Of a stretch of DNA of 64,000 nucleotides, positions 42,962 to 52,018 are shown piece by piece. Numbering within the stretch: the first letter of the stretch is position 1; each line of letters begins with the position of its first letter. The DNA comes from Mycobacterium alsense (lineage in GTDB: Bacteria > Actinomycetota > Actinomycetes > Mycobacteriales > Mycobacteriaceae). Location: contig NZ_MVHD01000010.1 in NCBI RefSeq assembly GCF_002086635.1, positions 1 to 64,000 on the forward strand, read 5' to 3'. Position numbers and translations under genes: made by a program. Under the pieces are notes generated by a model. It was not told the origin of the DNA. It saw nothing but the letters and a program-made list of their open reading frames with translations, and did not search any database.

Positions 42962-43328
42962 TCTTTTCGCCCTTGTTCTCGGCTTGTGATGCTTCCCGCA
43001 GCTGCTCGTTGAGGGCCTTGTCCTTTTCGATCTGCTCCCGCATGGCTTCCTGATCTCGGTCCTCGTCGGCCTGGACGTCCATGCCCTCGGGCGCCTCGTG
43101 CTTCGGGTTGCCGTCCTCGTCCAGCCAGTCGTTGACCGCCGTGCCCGTGACCATCGCGGCGGAGCCCGGCAGCACCAGGGTCGGCCGGTCCTCGTAGGCC
43201 GTCATCATCTCGGCGGCCTTCTGCTTGGCCTCCTCGTCCGGCTCCGGCTTTTCCGTCAGCTGCCGGTCGTCGGCCTCGTCGGCTGCCCGCTGATCGCCTT
43301 CGTGACCTCTGTCATCCTGCACGCTCAT
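42957..43328 (-). CDS. Small acidic hydrophilic protein
   Basis: 123 residues, strongly charged (Glu/Asp/Lys/Gln-rich) and probably largely helical or disordered, with the central segment RPTLVLPGSAAMVTGTAVNDWLDEDGNP as the only hydrophobic part. No family assigned. ATG 43328 with AGGGGG about 8 bases upstream. It follows the methyltransferase/SDR genes on the same strand and may be co-transcribed. Confidence 0.75.
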   Translation of the reverse strand: MSVQDDRGHEGDQRAADEADDRQLTEKPEPDEEAKQKAAEMMTAYEDRPTLVLPGSAAMVTGTAVNDWLDEDGNPKHEAPEGMDVQADEDRDQEAMREQIEKDKALNEQLREASQAENKGEKS

Positions 43329-43403
43329 CCGCCTGCCCCCTTCCGAGTCGCAGTCCGCCCGTTTCCCGGGGTTACCCGCTGGGGTGTTGTGCCGAAACTC
43401 TCG

Positions 43404-44504
43404 TCAGCGGCCGCGCTTGACCAGGACCACCGAGGCGAGCGGGATCCGCATCGGCTCCGGCGCCCCGGCCAGGCGCCCGGCGACGGCGGCCTCGAGTCGC
43501 TCGACGAACTCGGCCGCCCGCGGGTCGCCGGCGCCGCCGTCCAGCCCGCCCGCCAGCGCCGGGAAGAGCGCCGCGCGCGCGAACGCCGCCCATTGCGCGC
43601 CGAAAGCCTCTGCGTCGTCGTCGGTTTGGAGCCGAGCCCAGAATCGGTCCTCGGCGTTGAACATCTCGAGGTGCTCGATCGTCAGGCCCTCGAACCGCCC
43701 GCTGGGGGCGAACGGGGCGCGAAAGTCCTTCTCGCCGCGGGCAAATGTGGGGATGGCCATGCGACGCAGCTCGTCGTCGCTGAGCAGGCCGTCGCGCGCC
43801 TGGTCGGCCAGCGTGGCGACGATCGCGTCGAGCAGCGGCCGGAAGCCGGGCGTGCCGTCCTCGTCGACGGCCAGCGTCAGCACCACCAGCCGGCCCTCGG
43901 GGGCCAACTCGCGGCCCCGGAACGCCACGAAGTCGTGCCAGTCGAGGGCGGCTTGGTGGGCATACGCCGCGCGGGCCGCATCGTCGCCGCTGTAGGCGAC
44001 GTGCACGTGATCGTGGAGTTCACAGGGGATTCGGCTCACCCACTGGGTCGCCCAGGACGTCCAGCCGAGGTTGACCGTGTTGGACGGCACGATCTGGCCG
44101 TAGAACGACCGGCCGATCGCCGAGGCGAAACTCTTTGCGTCCGTGTGTAAATAGCTGTCCGGGTCGTCGGCCAGGGTCTTGAACAGCGCGGTGAAATCGT
44201 TGTCCGGCACGTCGGTGTGCGTCACCAGGATCGCGTGGTCGTGGCGGGTGCGCCGGCGCAGCACCGCGATGCCCGCCGACAGCGGCTTCAGCGAGTTGTG
44301 CCCGTTGGCGGCGCCGTAGTCGGCGACGACGATCGGCTGCGGGGCCGCGGGCAGCCGCACCGCCTCCGCGGCCCGTTCGAACAGCGCGATGGCCCGCGCC
44401 AGGCCGGCGGCCTGCAGCCGCGACGACTGGGTGTAGGTCGCGCTGTCCGGCGGCTCGGGCCGCACCACGATGCTCGATTCGGGCAGGCGAGGTTCCGGCC
44501 GCAT
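43404..44504 (-). CDS. SABATH-type SAM-dependent carboxyl methyltransferase homolog
   Basis: 366 residues. The SAM motif VVADYGAANGHNSLKPL matches the IADLGCSSGPNT motif of plant SABATH enzymes. Two more family blocks follow in order: THTDVPDNDFTALFKTL (plant DLPxNDFN..F..L) and GRSFYGQIVPSNTVNLG plus TQWVSRIP (plant SFYxRLFPxxSxHxxHSSxxLHWLSxxP). Plant members methylate the carboxyl group of salicylate, benzoate, jasmonate or IAA. The bacterial substrate is unknown. It lies 14 bp downstream of an SDR gene on the same strand, so the two likely act together on a hydroxy/keto acid. Confidence 0.85.
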   Translation of the reverse strand: MRPEPRLPESSIVVRPEPPDSATYTQSSRLQAAGLARAIALFERAAEAVRLPAAPQPIVVADYGAANGHNSLKPLSAGIAVLRRRTRHDHAILVTHTDVPDNDFTALFKTLADDPDSYLHTDAKSFASAIGRSFYGQIVPSNTVNLGWTSWATQWVSRIPCELHDHVHVAYSGDDAARAAYAHQAALDWHDFVAFRGRELAPEGRLVVLTLAVDEDGTPGFRPLLDAIVATLADQARDGLLSDDELRRMAIPTFARGEKDFRAPFAPSGRFEGLTIEHLEMFNAEDRFWARLQTDDDAEAFGAQWAAFARAALFPALAGGLDGGAGDPRAAEFVERLEAAVAGRLAGAPEPMRIPLASVVLVKRGR

Positions 44505-44518
44505 GGACGAAACGATAG

Positions 44519-45475
44519 TCAGTCGGGCTTCGGGTAGCTGACACCGGTGAGCCGCTCGGACAGTTCCCACAGTCGCCGGCAGTCGTCCTCGTTGCGGGCG
44601 CGCGCGGGCACCTTGGCCGGCTTGACGCCGCCGCCGGCGAGCTCGTAGGGGCCGCGGGGCCCGTAGAACGCACCGCCCTCGGCGTGCGGGGTGGCGGCCG
44701 CGTACAGCGCCGGCAGGATCCCCTCGTCGATCTCCTGCCACAAGAACGGCGTGAACCGCCAGGAGGCCTTGTACAGCCGCTCCATGAGGGCGGGCCGTTC
44801 GCGGCCGTGCGAGGGCCCGCTGATCTGCAGGTTGGTCTTGGTCAGGCCCGGGTGCGCGGCGTTGGACACGATGTCCCAGCCGGCCGCGCGGCTGCGCCGG
44901 TCCAGCTCGAGGGCGAACATCAGCACCGCCAGCTTCGACTGCCCGTAGGCCGACATCGCGGCGTAGGACTTCTCGAATTGCGGGTCGTCGAAGTGGATCT
45001 TGCCGCTTTGCCGGGCCGCAAGGCTGCTCAGCGAGACGACGCGGGCGCCCCGGGCGGCGCGCAACAGCGGCAGCACGTGGCCGGTCAGCGCGAAGTGGCC
45101 GAGATGATTGCTGCCGAACTGCAATTCGAAGCCGTCGGCGGTGGTGTCGCGTTCCGGTGGCGTCATCACGCCGGCGTTGTTGATCAGGATGTCGATCGGG
45201 CGGCCCTCGGCGTTGAGCTGCTCGCCCAGCGCGGCGACGGAGGCCAGCGACGACAGGTCGAGGGACTTGATGCTCAGCTTGGCGTCGGGGACCGATCGGC
45301 GGATTTCCTCGATCGCCGCCTCGCCCTTGGCGCGGTTGCGGATCGCCATGACCACATCGGCGCCGGCGGCCGACAGCCGTCGCGCGAGCCCGAGCCCCAG
45401 CCCGCTGTTGGCCCCGGTGACGATTGCCAGCTTGCCCGACAGGTCGGGAACCGTGGCGACGAGATCGTTGGCCAT
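44519..45475 (-). CDS. SDR family oxidoreductase (Rv2263-like)
   Basis: 318 residues, retinol-dehydrogenase/WW-domain-oxidoreductase-like [24 protein letters not shown], Ser in SLSSLAA and Tyr/Lys in YGQSKLAV are present. The long C-terminus with [11 protein letters not shown] and GAFYGPRG is typical of this subgroup. ATG 45475 has AAGGAG 8 bases upstream; a GTG at 45484 is a weaker alternative. The position next to mscR/MBL and the Hsp70-like gene matches the M. tuberculosis order around Rv2263. Confidence 0.9.
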   Translation of the reverse strand: MANDLVATVPDLSGKLAIVTGANSGLGLGLARRLSAAGADVVMAIRNRAKGEAAIEEIRRSVPDAKLSIKSLDLSSLASVAALGEQLNAEGRPIDILINNAGVMTPPERDTTADGFELQFGSNHLGHFALTGHVLPLLRAARGARVVSLSSLAARQSGKIHFDDPQFEKSYAAMSAYGQSKLAVLMFALELDRRSRAAGWDIVSNAAHPGLTKTNLQISGPSHGRERPALMERLYKASWRFTPFLWQEIDEGILPALYAAATPHAEGGAFYGPRGPYELAGGGVKPAKVPARARNEDDCRRLWELSERLTGVSYPKPD

Positions 45476-45578
45476 GCGTATCACTCCTTAGTCGGTGTTG
45501 CGCCCCGTCCCAGTGTGCCCCTTTCCGTGCCGCCGGCGAACCCTTGGATTTGCGCTGTTTCGCTGCCACACTGCGTGG

Positions 45579-46310
45579 GTGAGCAGCAGGCGGCTGGCGA
45601 AGGTTTCGCTGGTCGCCGCCGTCGTGCTGATGGTTTTGTCGGTGGGCGGATTCATCACCGCGCTGGTGCTCAACGCCTTCGTCCTGGACAAATACAACGC
45701 CTACGGCGAGGTGCCGATCCCCGGGTCCGGCAACCTGTACCTGCCCGCCGGCGAGGTCACCGTCAGCCTGCACACCGTCGTGATCGGCGGCGGGAGCGGC
45801 GGGCTGCCGGTGCCGCCGCTCGGGGTCACGATCGCCCCGCCGGAGGGCGTGGCGCAGCCCGCGGTCACCGAAAACATCGGCAGCACAACGACGGTCAACA
45901 ACGACGCGCGCGTGCGGGTGTGGGTGGCCCAGATCCCGGTCAGCGGCACCTACACCGTCACCACCGACGGCCAGGTCAACGGCTACATCAACCCGCGACT
46001 GGCGTTCGGCCACAAGAGTTCCTACGGCTATCTGGTGTGGGTGTTCGTCGGCCTGTTCGTGGTGGGGCTGGTCGATGCGATCCTGTCTGGGCTGTGGCTG
46101 GCGCGGACCCGGCGCCGGGCGGTGGTGGCGGCCACCCCGTACCGGGTGCCCGCCGCGCCGCCGGTGGTGCCCGTCGCGGCGGCGCACGAACCCGGGGACG
46201 AGGGGGTGCGGCTCGAGCGGCTCAAGACGCTGGCGGGGCTGCGCGATTCCGGGGCGCTGACCCAGGAGGAGTTCGAGGCCGAGAAGCGCCGGATCCTCGA
46301 GGGGTACTGA
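45579..46310 (+). CDS. Membrane protein with C-terminal SHOCT domain
   Basis: 243 residues. Two transmembrane helices (about 8-32 and 147-168) flank a beta-rich extracellular domain of about 110 residues. A cytosolic basic stretch leads to a SHOCT motif at the C-terminus (RLERLKTLAGLRDSGALTQEEFEAEKRRIL), a short domain found at ends of bacterial membrane proteins and thought to mediate oligomerisation. Start GTG 45579. Function unknown; envelope-related. Confidence 0.8.
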   Translation: MSSRRLAKVSLVAAVVLMVLSVGGFITALVLNAFVLDKYNAYGEVPIPGSGNLYLPAGEVTVSLHTVVIGGGSGGLPVPPLGVTIAPPEGVAQPAVTENIGSTTTVNNDARVRVWVAQIPVSGTYTVTTDGQVNGYINPRLAFGHKSSYGYLVWVFVGLFVVGLVDAILSGLWLARTRRRAVVAATPYRVPAAPPVVPVAAAHEPGDEGVRLERLKTLAGLRDSGALTQEEFEAEKRRILEGY

Positions 46311-46373
46311 GGTTTCGGACCGCCGATACGAAATCCCAACAGTCACTTGCGTCTCCGGAGCGGGAGGCATTGC

Positions 46374-46441
46374 CTTTGCCCGCCTCACAGCGACAACGCG
46401 GCGTCGGCGCACGCCGCGTTGTCGCTGTGAGGCGGGCAAAG
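46374..46441. terminator. Perfect 30-bp-arm hairpin between convergent genes (repeat family)
   Basis: 46374-46403 and 46412-46441 are perfect inverted repeats of 30 bp with an 8-base loop. The outer 20 or so bases of each arm (TTGCCCGCCTCACAGCGACA) recur at 20064-20123. It lies between the SHOCT gene end (46310) and the MBL gene end (46500). A strong bidirectional terminator or a mobile-type intergenic palindrome. Confidence 0.8.
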
Positions 46442-46499
46442 AGGGTGTCGCCTCGCCGGCGGTGGCTGCTGTGGCGGATGTGACCCGACCCGGATTGGC

Positions 46500-47123
46500 C
46501 TAGTGCCCCCGGGCGACCCATTCCTCGTAGTGGACGATCTCGTCGCCGACGGTGGTGCTCTCGCCGTGCCCGGTGTGCACCACGGTCTCGCCGGGCAGCT
46601 TGCCCAGCCGCTCCGAAATCGACGCCAGGATCGTCGGGAAGTCCGAGTAGGAGCGGCCCGTCGCGCCCGGACCGCCGGCGAACAGCGTGTCCCCGCTGAA
46701 CACGACGCCCAGCTCCGGGGCGTACCAGCAGACCGATCCGGGCGAGTGGCCCGGGGTGTGCAGCGCCTGCAGATTGGCGCCGCCCACGCACAGCGTCTCG
46801 CCGTCGGATACCGAGCGGAACTCCTTGTCCGGGTGTGTCATTCGCCACAGCACCTCGTCGGCGGGATGCAGCAGCACCGGCGCGTCGAGCGTCTGGCCCA
46901 GTTCGGGGGCGACGGTGACGTGGTCGTTGTGGCCGTGCGTGCACACCACCGCGACCACGTGGCGGCCGGCGACGGCCTCCACGATGGGCGCCGCGTCGTG
47001 GGCGGCGTCGAACACCACGACGTTGGAGTTGTCGCCGACGAGCCAGATGTTGTTGTCGACTTCCCAACTGCCGCCGTCGAGTTCGAACGTCCCGTGGGTC
47101 ACCACCCGATCGATGTTCACCAT
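46500..47123 (-). CDS. Metallo-beta-lactamase fold hydrolase (glyoxalase II-like, Rv2260-like)
   Basis: 207 residues. Metal-binding CTHGHNDHV, a later His in TPGHSPGS, Asp in FSGDTLFAGG and a C-terminal HTGHGESTT. The fold and the placement directly after mscR suggest hydrolysis of a mycothiol thioester such as S-formylmycothiol or S-lactoylmycothiol (inference). ATG 47123 shares one base with the mscR stop (TGATG), so both are translated from one mRNA. Confidence 0.9.
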   Translation of the reverse strand: MVNIDRVVTHGTFELDGGSWEVDNNIWLVGDNSNVVVFDAAHDAAPIVEAVAGRHVVAVVCTHGHNDHVTVAPELGQTLDAPVLLHPADEVLWRMTHPDKEFRSVSDGETLCVGGANLQALHTPGHSPGSVCWYAPELGVVFSGDTLFAGGPGATGRSYSDFPTILASISERLGKLPGETVVHTGHGESTTVGDEIVHYEEWVARGH

Positions 47124-48208
47124 CAGAGCATCACCACCGAGCGCAGCACCGTGCCGTCGTGCATCTTGTGAAAGGCCTCCTCGATGTCGCCGAGGCCGAT
47201 GCGTTCCGAGACGAACTTGTCCAGCGGGAGCCGCCCCTGCAGGTACAAATCGATGAGGGTGGGGAAGTCACGTTCGGGCAGGCAGTCGCCGTACCACGAC
47301 GACTTCAGCGACCCGCCGTGACTGAAGAAGTCCACCAGCGGCATGTCCAGGCGCATGTCGGGGGTCGGAACACCAACCAGCACAACGGTTCCGGCGAGGT
47401 CGCGCGCGTAGAAGGCCTGCTTCCACGTTTCCGGCCTGCCGACCGCGTCGATCGCCACGTTGACACCGAAGCCCTCGGTGAGGTCCTGGATGGTTGTCAC
47501 GACATCGGAGTCGCGTGCGTTGATCGTGTGGGTGGCGCCGAACTTTCGCGCCCAGTCCAGCTTCGTGTCGTCGGTATCGACGGCGATGATCTGCCGGGCC
47601 CCGACCAGCGCCGCCCCGGCGATGGCGGCGTCGCCCACGCCGCCGCAGCCGATCACCGCGACGGTGTCGTCGCGGGTCACCGCACCGGTGTTGATGGCGG
47701 CGCCCAGCCCGGCCATCACACCGCAGCCCAGCAGCCCGGCGACCGCCGGGTCGGCGGCGCGGTCGACCTTGGTGCACTGGCCGGCCGCCACCAGCGTCTT
47801 GTCGGCGAACGCCCCGATGCCCAGCGCCGGTGTCAGCTCGGTGCCGTCGGTCAGCGTCATCTTCTGTTCGGCGTTGAACGTGTCGAAACACAGGTGCGGC
47901 CGGCCGCGCTTGCAGGCCCGGCACTGCCCGCACACGGCGCGCCAGTTCAGGATCACGAAGTCGCCCGGCTCGACCGCGGTCACGCCCGGCCCGACCGCCT
48001 CGACCGTGCCGGCGGCCTCGTGGCCGAGCAGGAACGGATACTCGTCGTTGATGCCGCCCTCGCGGTAGGTCAGGTCGGTGTGGCACACCCCGCAGGCGAT
48101 GACGTCGACCACGGCCTCGCCCGGCCCCGGGTCCGGGACGACGATGTCGACCAGCTCGACGGGCTCGCCCTTCTTGCGTGAAATCACGCCGCGCACTGTC
48201 TGACTCAT
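47123..48208 (-). CDS. mscR: Mycothiol-dependent S-nitrosomycothiol reductase/formaldehyde dehydrogenase
   Basis: 361 residues, the same length as M. tuberculosis MscR (Rv2259). Zinc-dependent class III ADH features: catalytic zinc ligands in [15 protein letters not shown] and a later Cys (LLGCGV); structural zinc Cys cluster [18 protein letters not shown]-binding [11 protein letters not shown]. It oxidises S-hydroxymethyl-mycothiol and reduces S-nitrosomycothiol, handling formaldehyde and NO stress. The ATG at 48208 is 33 bp from the divergent methyltransferase gene, so they share a compact promoter region. Confidence 0.93.
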   Translation of the reverse strand: MSQTVRGVISRKKGEPVELVDIVVPDPGPGEAVVDVIACGVCHTDLTYREGGINDEYPFLLGHEAAGTVEAVGPGVTAVEPGDFVILNWRAVCGQCRACKRGRPHLCFDTFNAEQKMTLTDGTELTPALGIGAFADKTLVAAGQCTKVDRAADPAVAGLLGCGVMAGLGAAINTGAVTRDDTVAVIGCGGVGDAAIAGAALVGARQIIAVDTDDTKLDWARKFGATHTINARDSDVVTTIQDLTEGFGVNVAIDAVGRPETWKQAFYARDLAGTVVLVGVPTPDMRLDMPLVDFFSHGGSLKSSWYGDCLPERDFPTLIDLYLQGRLPLDKFVSERIGLGDIEEAFHKMHDGTVLRSVVML

Positions 48209-48241
48209 GGCGTCCAACCTACGGTGTAGCGTCTGCAGAGC

Positions 48242-49300
48242 GTGACGGCACCTGAAACCACTGAGGATTTCGCCGGGCGGATGGTCGCGGCCGTCGACGG
48301 CGCGAGCCTCACCATCCTGCTGAGCATCGGACACCAGACCGGCCTGCTGGACACGATGGCCAAGCTTTCGCCCGCCACCAGCGCGCGGATCGCCGAGGCC
48401 GCCGGCCTCGACGAACGCTACGTACGGGAATGGCTGGCGGGCATGACCACCGGGCACGTCGTCGACTACGACCCGCACACCGCCACCTACTCGCTGCCCG
48501 CGCACCGCGCGGCCGTCCTGACGCGCACGGCCGGGCCGGACAATCTCGCCTTGGTCGCGATGTTCCTGCCGCAGCTCGGTGAGGTCGAGCAGAAGATCAT
48601 CGGCTGCTTCCGGGCGGGCGGCGGGCTGCCGTACAGCGAGTTCCCCCGCTTCCACGCGCTGATGGCCGAGCAGAGCGCCGCGGTGTTCGACATCGCGCTC
48701 GTCGACGTGGTGTTGCCGTTGGTCGACGGCCTGCCCGACCGGCTGCGCGCCGGCGCCGACGTCGCCGACTTCGGGTGCGGCAGCGGCCACGCGATCAACG
48801 TGATGGCCAAGGCGTTCCCCGCGAGCCGGTTCACCGGCATCGACTTCTCCGACGAGGCCATCGCGGCCGGCGTCGACGAGGCGGCCCGCCTCGGCCTGTC
48901 CAACGCGGGCTTCGAAAGCCACGACCTGACGCGGCTGGACAAGCGCGAGGCCTACGACGTCATCACCGTGTTCGACGCCATCCACGACCAGGCGCAGCCG
49001 GCGCGGGTGCTGGAGAACATCTACCGGGCGCTGCGGCCCGGCGGGGTGTTCCTGATGGCCGACATCAAGGCGTCGAGCCGGCTCGAGGAGAACGTCGACG
49101 TGCCGATGAGCACCTACCTCTACACGGTGTCGCTGATGCACTGCATGACGGTGTCGCTGGCGCTGGACGGCGCCGGGCTGGGCACCGCCTGGGGCACGCA
49201 GCTGGCCACCTCGATGCTCGCCGAGGCCGGGTTCGACGACGTCGCGGTGGCCGAGATCGAGTCCGACCCGATCAACAACTACTACATCGCCAGGAAGTGA
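48242..49300 (+). CDS. SAM-dependent methyltransferase with N-terminal winged helix (Rv2258c-like)
   Basis: 352 residues. The N-terminal 90 residues look like the dimerisation/winged-helix part of O-methyltransferases ([21 protein letters not shown]). The C-terminal part is a class I methyltransferase ([34 protein letters not shown]). Length and context match M. tuberculosis Rv2258c, a SAM methyltransferase whose substrate is unknown. GTG start. Translationally coupled (TGATG) to the beta-lactamase-fold gene. Confidence 0.9.
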   Translation: MTAPETTEDFAGRMVAAVDGASLTILLSIGHQTGLLDTMAKLSPATSARIAEAAGLDERYVREWLAGMTTGHVVDYDPHTATYSLPAHRAAVLTRTAGPDNLALVAMFLPQLGEVEQKIIGCFRAGGGLPYSEFPRFHALMAEQSAAVFDIALVDVVLPLVDGLPDRLRAGADVADFGCGSGHAINVMAKAFPASRFTGIDFSDEAIAAGVDEAARLGLSNAGFESHDLTRLDKREAYDVITVFDAIHDQAQPARVLENIYRALRPGGVFLMADIKASSRLEENVDVPMSTYLYTVSLMHCMTVSLALDGAGLGTAWGTQLATSMLAEAGFDDVAVAEIESDPINNYYIARK

Positions 49301-50136
49301 TGGCCGCATCAGCGGGGCCGACCGCCCTGGCGGCGCTCGCCGACTGGCCGGTCCCGAACGCCGCCGCGGCGGTCGTCGGGCCCGGCGGCGTGCTGGCCAG
49401 CCACGGCGACACCGGGCGCGTGTTCGAGCTGGCGTCGGTCACCAAGCCGCTGGTGGCCCGCGCCGTGCAGGTCGCCGTCGAGGAGGGGGTCGTCGAGCTG
49501 GACACCCCGGCCGGGCCGCCCGGCGCCACCATCCGCCACCTGCTGGCCCACGCGTCGGGCCTGGCGATGCACTCCGATCGCGTGCTGGCCAGGCCCGGCA
49601 CCCGGCGGATGTACTCCAACTACGGCTTCACCGTGCTGGCCCGGACCGTGGAGGCCGAATCCGGCATCGAATTCGGCCGCTACCTGGCCGAGGCGGTGTG
49701 CGAGCCGCTGGGCCTGACGGCGACCCGGCTGGATGGCGGCGCGGCGGCGGCGGGGTTCGGCATGACGTCCACGGTCGCCGACCTGGCGGTCTTCGCCGCT
49801 GACCTGCTGCGGCCGGCGACGGTCTCGGCGCGGCTGCACGCCGAGGCCACGACGGTGCAGTTCCCCGGCCTCGACGGCGTGCTGCCGGGCTACGGCGTGC
49901 AGCGGCCCAACGATTGGGGCCTGGGTTTCGAGATCAAAGACGCCAAATCGCCGCACTGGACGGGCGCGGGCAACTCGCCCCGCACGTACGGCCATTTCGG
50001 CCAGGCGGGGGGCTTCATCTGGGCCGATCCCGAGGCCGACCTGGCGCTGGTGGCCCTGACCGACCGCGAATTCGGGGAGTGGGCGCTGGGGCTGTGGCCT
50101 GCGGTTTCCGACGCGGTGCTGGGCCTGGGCAGCTGA
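49300..50136 (+). CDS. Serine beta-lactamase/DD-peptidase-fold protein (Rv2257c-like)
   Basis: 278 residues. The SxxK motif is in ELASVTKPL, a YxN-like YSNYGF follows, and HFGQAGG may serve as the KTG-equivalent HxG. It is a class C/esterase-like (EstB) penicillin-binding fold, and no signal peptide is evident, so a cytosolic esterase role is more likely than beta-lactam hydrolysis. It begins on the last base of the methyltransferase stop. Confidence 0.87.
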   Translation: MAASAGPTALAALADWPVPNAAAAVVGPGGVLASHGDTGRVFELASVTKPLVARAVQVAVEEGVVELDTPAGPPGATIRHLLAHASGLAMHSDRVLARPGTRRMYSNYGFTVLARTVEAESGIEFGRYLAEAVCEPLGLTATRLDGGAAAAGFGMTSTVADLAVFAADLLRPATVSARLHAEATTVQFPGLDGVLPGYGVQRPNDWGLGFEIKDAKSPHWTGAGNSPRTYGHFGQAGGFIWADPEADLALVALTDREFGEWALGLWPAVSDAVLGLGS

Positions 50137-50288
50137 AAACGGCCTGTCGGGGAATGCACACTAGCGCAACACGGGTATCACAGGGCACAATAGACACGCG
50201 AGACACACAAAATAGTTAGCGCATCCTGCCCGTCAGGTCCACCAGGTCGTTGGGGAAGACGTCCCTCGTGGAACCGAAGGAGCAGGAG

Positions 50289-50801
50289 ATGCGTGCGTCG
50301 AACCAATTCGCCGACGTGACGACGGGTGTGGTGTACGTCCACGCCTCGCCCGCGGCGGTCTGCCCGCATGTCGAGTGGGCGCTCTCGTCGACCCTGCAGG
50401 CCAAGGCCAACCTGGTGTGGACCCCGCAGCCGGCCATGCCCGGGCAACTGCGCGCGGTCACCAACTGGGTCGGGCCGGTGGGCACCGGCGCCCGGCTGGC
50501 CAACGCGCTGCGCTCGTGGTCGGTGCTGCGGTTCGAGGTCACCGAGGACCCCAGCCCGGGGGTCGACGGCCAGCGGTTCAGCCACACCCCGCAGCTCGGG
50601 CTGTGGAGCGGGTCGATGAGCGCCAACGGCGACGTCATGGTCGGCGAGATGCGGCTGCGCGCGCTGATGGCGCAGGGCGCCGACACGCTGGCGGCCGAGC
50701 TGGACTCGGTGTTGGGGACGGCGTGGGACGACGCACTCGAGGTGTACCGCGACGGCGGCGACGCCGGCGAGGTGACCTGGCTCAGCCGCGGCGTGGGCTA
50801 A
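50289..50801 (+). CDS. DUF3145 family protein (Rv2256c-like)
   Basis: 170 residues, a conserved actinobacterial protein of unknown function (MRASNQFADVTTGVVYVHASP start, AMPGQLRAVTNWVGPVGTGA core, TWLSRGVG end). ATG 50289 lies directly behind GGAGCAGGAG. The 150 bp upstream (50137-50288) contain A/T-richer sequence with ACAATAG and AAATAGT stretches, consistent with its own promoter. Confidence 0.88.
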   Translation: MRASNQFADVTTGVVYVHASPAAVCPHVEWALSSTLQAKANLVWTPQPAMPGQLRAVTNWVGPVGTGARLANALRSWSVLRFEVTEDPSPGVDGQRFSHTPQLGLWSGSMSANGDVMVGEMRLRALMAQGADTLAAELDSVLGTAWDDALEVYRDGGDAGEVTWLSRGVG

Positions 50802-50876
50802 CCGGGAGCCGCGGGCACCTGAAGGCTATGCGGGCCGGTCTTCGGCGGGGGAGTCGTCGTCAGCCAGGTGGCGTAG

Positions 50877-51020
50877 CACGCGTACGTTGAGGGCGGCGAG
50901 CATGTCGAGCTCGAGGTCGTCGTCGACATCAGCAACCCCTTCAATTCCACCGCCGACGGGCTGGCGATCCCCGATGACACCTCGATCGCGCAGGAAGTTG
51001 CCGAGGCGGGCGGTCAGGCG
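50877..51020 (+). pseudogene. Fragment of an NADP-binding F420 reductase-like gene
   Basis: Reading 50877 onward gives EGGEHVELEVVVDISNPF followed by NSTADGLAIPDDTSIAQEVAEA. This resembles the DITNPFN...LV.P...S.AQEIA stretch of NADPH:F420 reductase-type Rossmann proteins (about residues 70-115 of that family). The frame is closed on both sides, the Rossmann GxGxxG is missing, and the next fragment is in another frame, so this is a remnant. The family assignment is from memory and should be treated as tentative. Confidence 0.45.
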
Positions 51021-51024
51021 GGGG

Positions 51025-51282
51025 CTGCAGGACGAGCTCACCGACCACTTGTGGTCGGTCGCGCGCCGTGCGGCGCAGGACGCCGGCCGCGATCCGGATG
51101 CGCTGAAGACGGCCATGCGGATCAACCTCGAAGCGGGCACGTCGGTTGACTCCGTTGCCGACGGGCTCGAGCGCCTCGCCGGTTCGGGTGCCGATGGGGC
51201 GATCGTGGATGCCTTCGGAATGTTTCCCCGCCTTGACGAGTTGCTTGACTTCGCCAGCCAGGTAATCGATCGATGGGGTGGA
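51025..51282 (+). pseudogene. C-terminal remnant of a luciferase-like (F420-dependent) monooxygenase
   Basis: The frame ending at the SDR start encodes LWSVARRAAQDAGRDPDAL followed by MRINLEAGTSVDSVADGLER, then GADGAIVDAFGMFPRLDELLDFASQV. This is the pattern of the last 80 or so residues of LLM-class oxidoreductases (allowance of sugar-barrel helix 8). The N-terminal three quarters of the barrel are absent. No stop separates it from the SDR in frame, so a fusion protein is formally possible, but the SDR has its own ATG and ribosome-binding site. Confidence 0.6.
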
Positions 51283-52017
51283 ATGGGAAAGCTTGACGGC
51301 AAGGTAGCGGTGATCACGGGTGGATCAAGTGGCTTGGCGCTGGCAGGTGCCAAGTTATTCGTCGAAGAAGGAGCGCACGTCTTCATCTCGGGGCGGCGGC
51401 AGGAAGCTCTGGATGAAGCCGTCACACTGATCGGCCCGAATGTGACCGGCGTGCAAGCTGATTCGGCCAACCTCGACGATCTGGACCTTTTGTTCGACAC
51501 CGTCAGGCGGGAAAAAGGCGTCGTCGACGTGTTGTGGACGAGTGCCGGGACGGGGGAGGAGCGCAAGCTCGGCGAGATCACGGAGCAGCACTTCGATGCC
51601 ACTTTCGGGCTGAACGCGCGCGGCACGCTCTTCACGGTGCAGAAGGCGTTGCCACTGTTGTGCGACGGCGGCTCGATCTTCATGACCGGGTCGATCGCAT
51701 CGGTTAAGGGCTTTCCATTTTGGAGTGTGTATGCGGCGAGCAAGGCTGTGCTGCACGCCTACGCCCGCGGGTGGTTGTCCGAGTTGAAGGACAGGCGGAT
51801 TCGGGTCAACGTGCTGACCCCCGGCCAGGTCGCCACGCCGATACAGGAGCAGTTGTTCGACGAGGAGACGAAGGCGCAGTTCGAGGCATTGATCCCCCGG
51901 GGAAAGATGGGCCGTCCTGAGGAGATTGCGAAGGTCGCGCTGTTCCTCGCCTCGGACGACTCAAGCTATGTCAATGGTATGGAGTTGATCGTGGACGGCG
52001 GCACCACGGCAGTCTGA
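51283..52017 (+). CDS. SDR family oxidoreductase
   Basis: 244 residues from ATG 51283 (MGKLDGKVAVITGG). The nucleotide motif reads TGGSSGLA, so the third glycine of TGxxxGxG is Ala. The catalytic Ser is in TGSIASV and Tyr/Lys in YAASKAV, with the typical VDGGT end. It lacks the NNAG motif (TSAGTG instead). Base composition is visibly less GC-rich than its neighbours, suggesting acquisition together with the remnants upstream. It converges with dagK, the stops being one base apart. Confidence 0.85.
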   Translation: MGKLDGKVAVITGGSSGLALAGAKLFVEEGAHVFISGRRQEALDEAVTLIGPNVTGVQADSANLDDLDLLFDTVRREKGVVDVLWTSAGTGEERKLGEITEQHFDATFGLNARGTLFTVQKALPLLCDGGSIFMTGSIASVKGFPFWSVYAASKAVLHAYARGWLSELKDRRIRVNVLTPGQVATPIQEQLFDEETKAQFEALIPRGKMGRPEEIAKVALFLASDDSSYVNGMELIVDGGTTAV

Positions 52018-52018
52018 G

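Noticed and set aside
49300..50136. A true secreted beta-lactamase
   Set aside because: No signal peptide, and the KTG-like motif is HxG; an esterase-like function is more likely.
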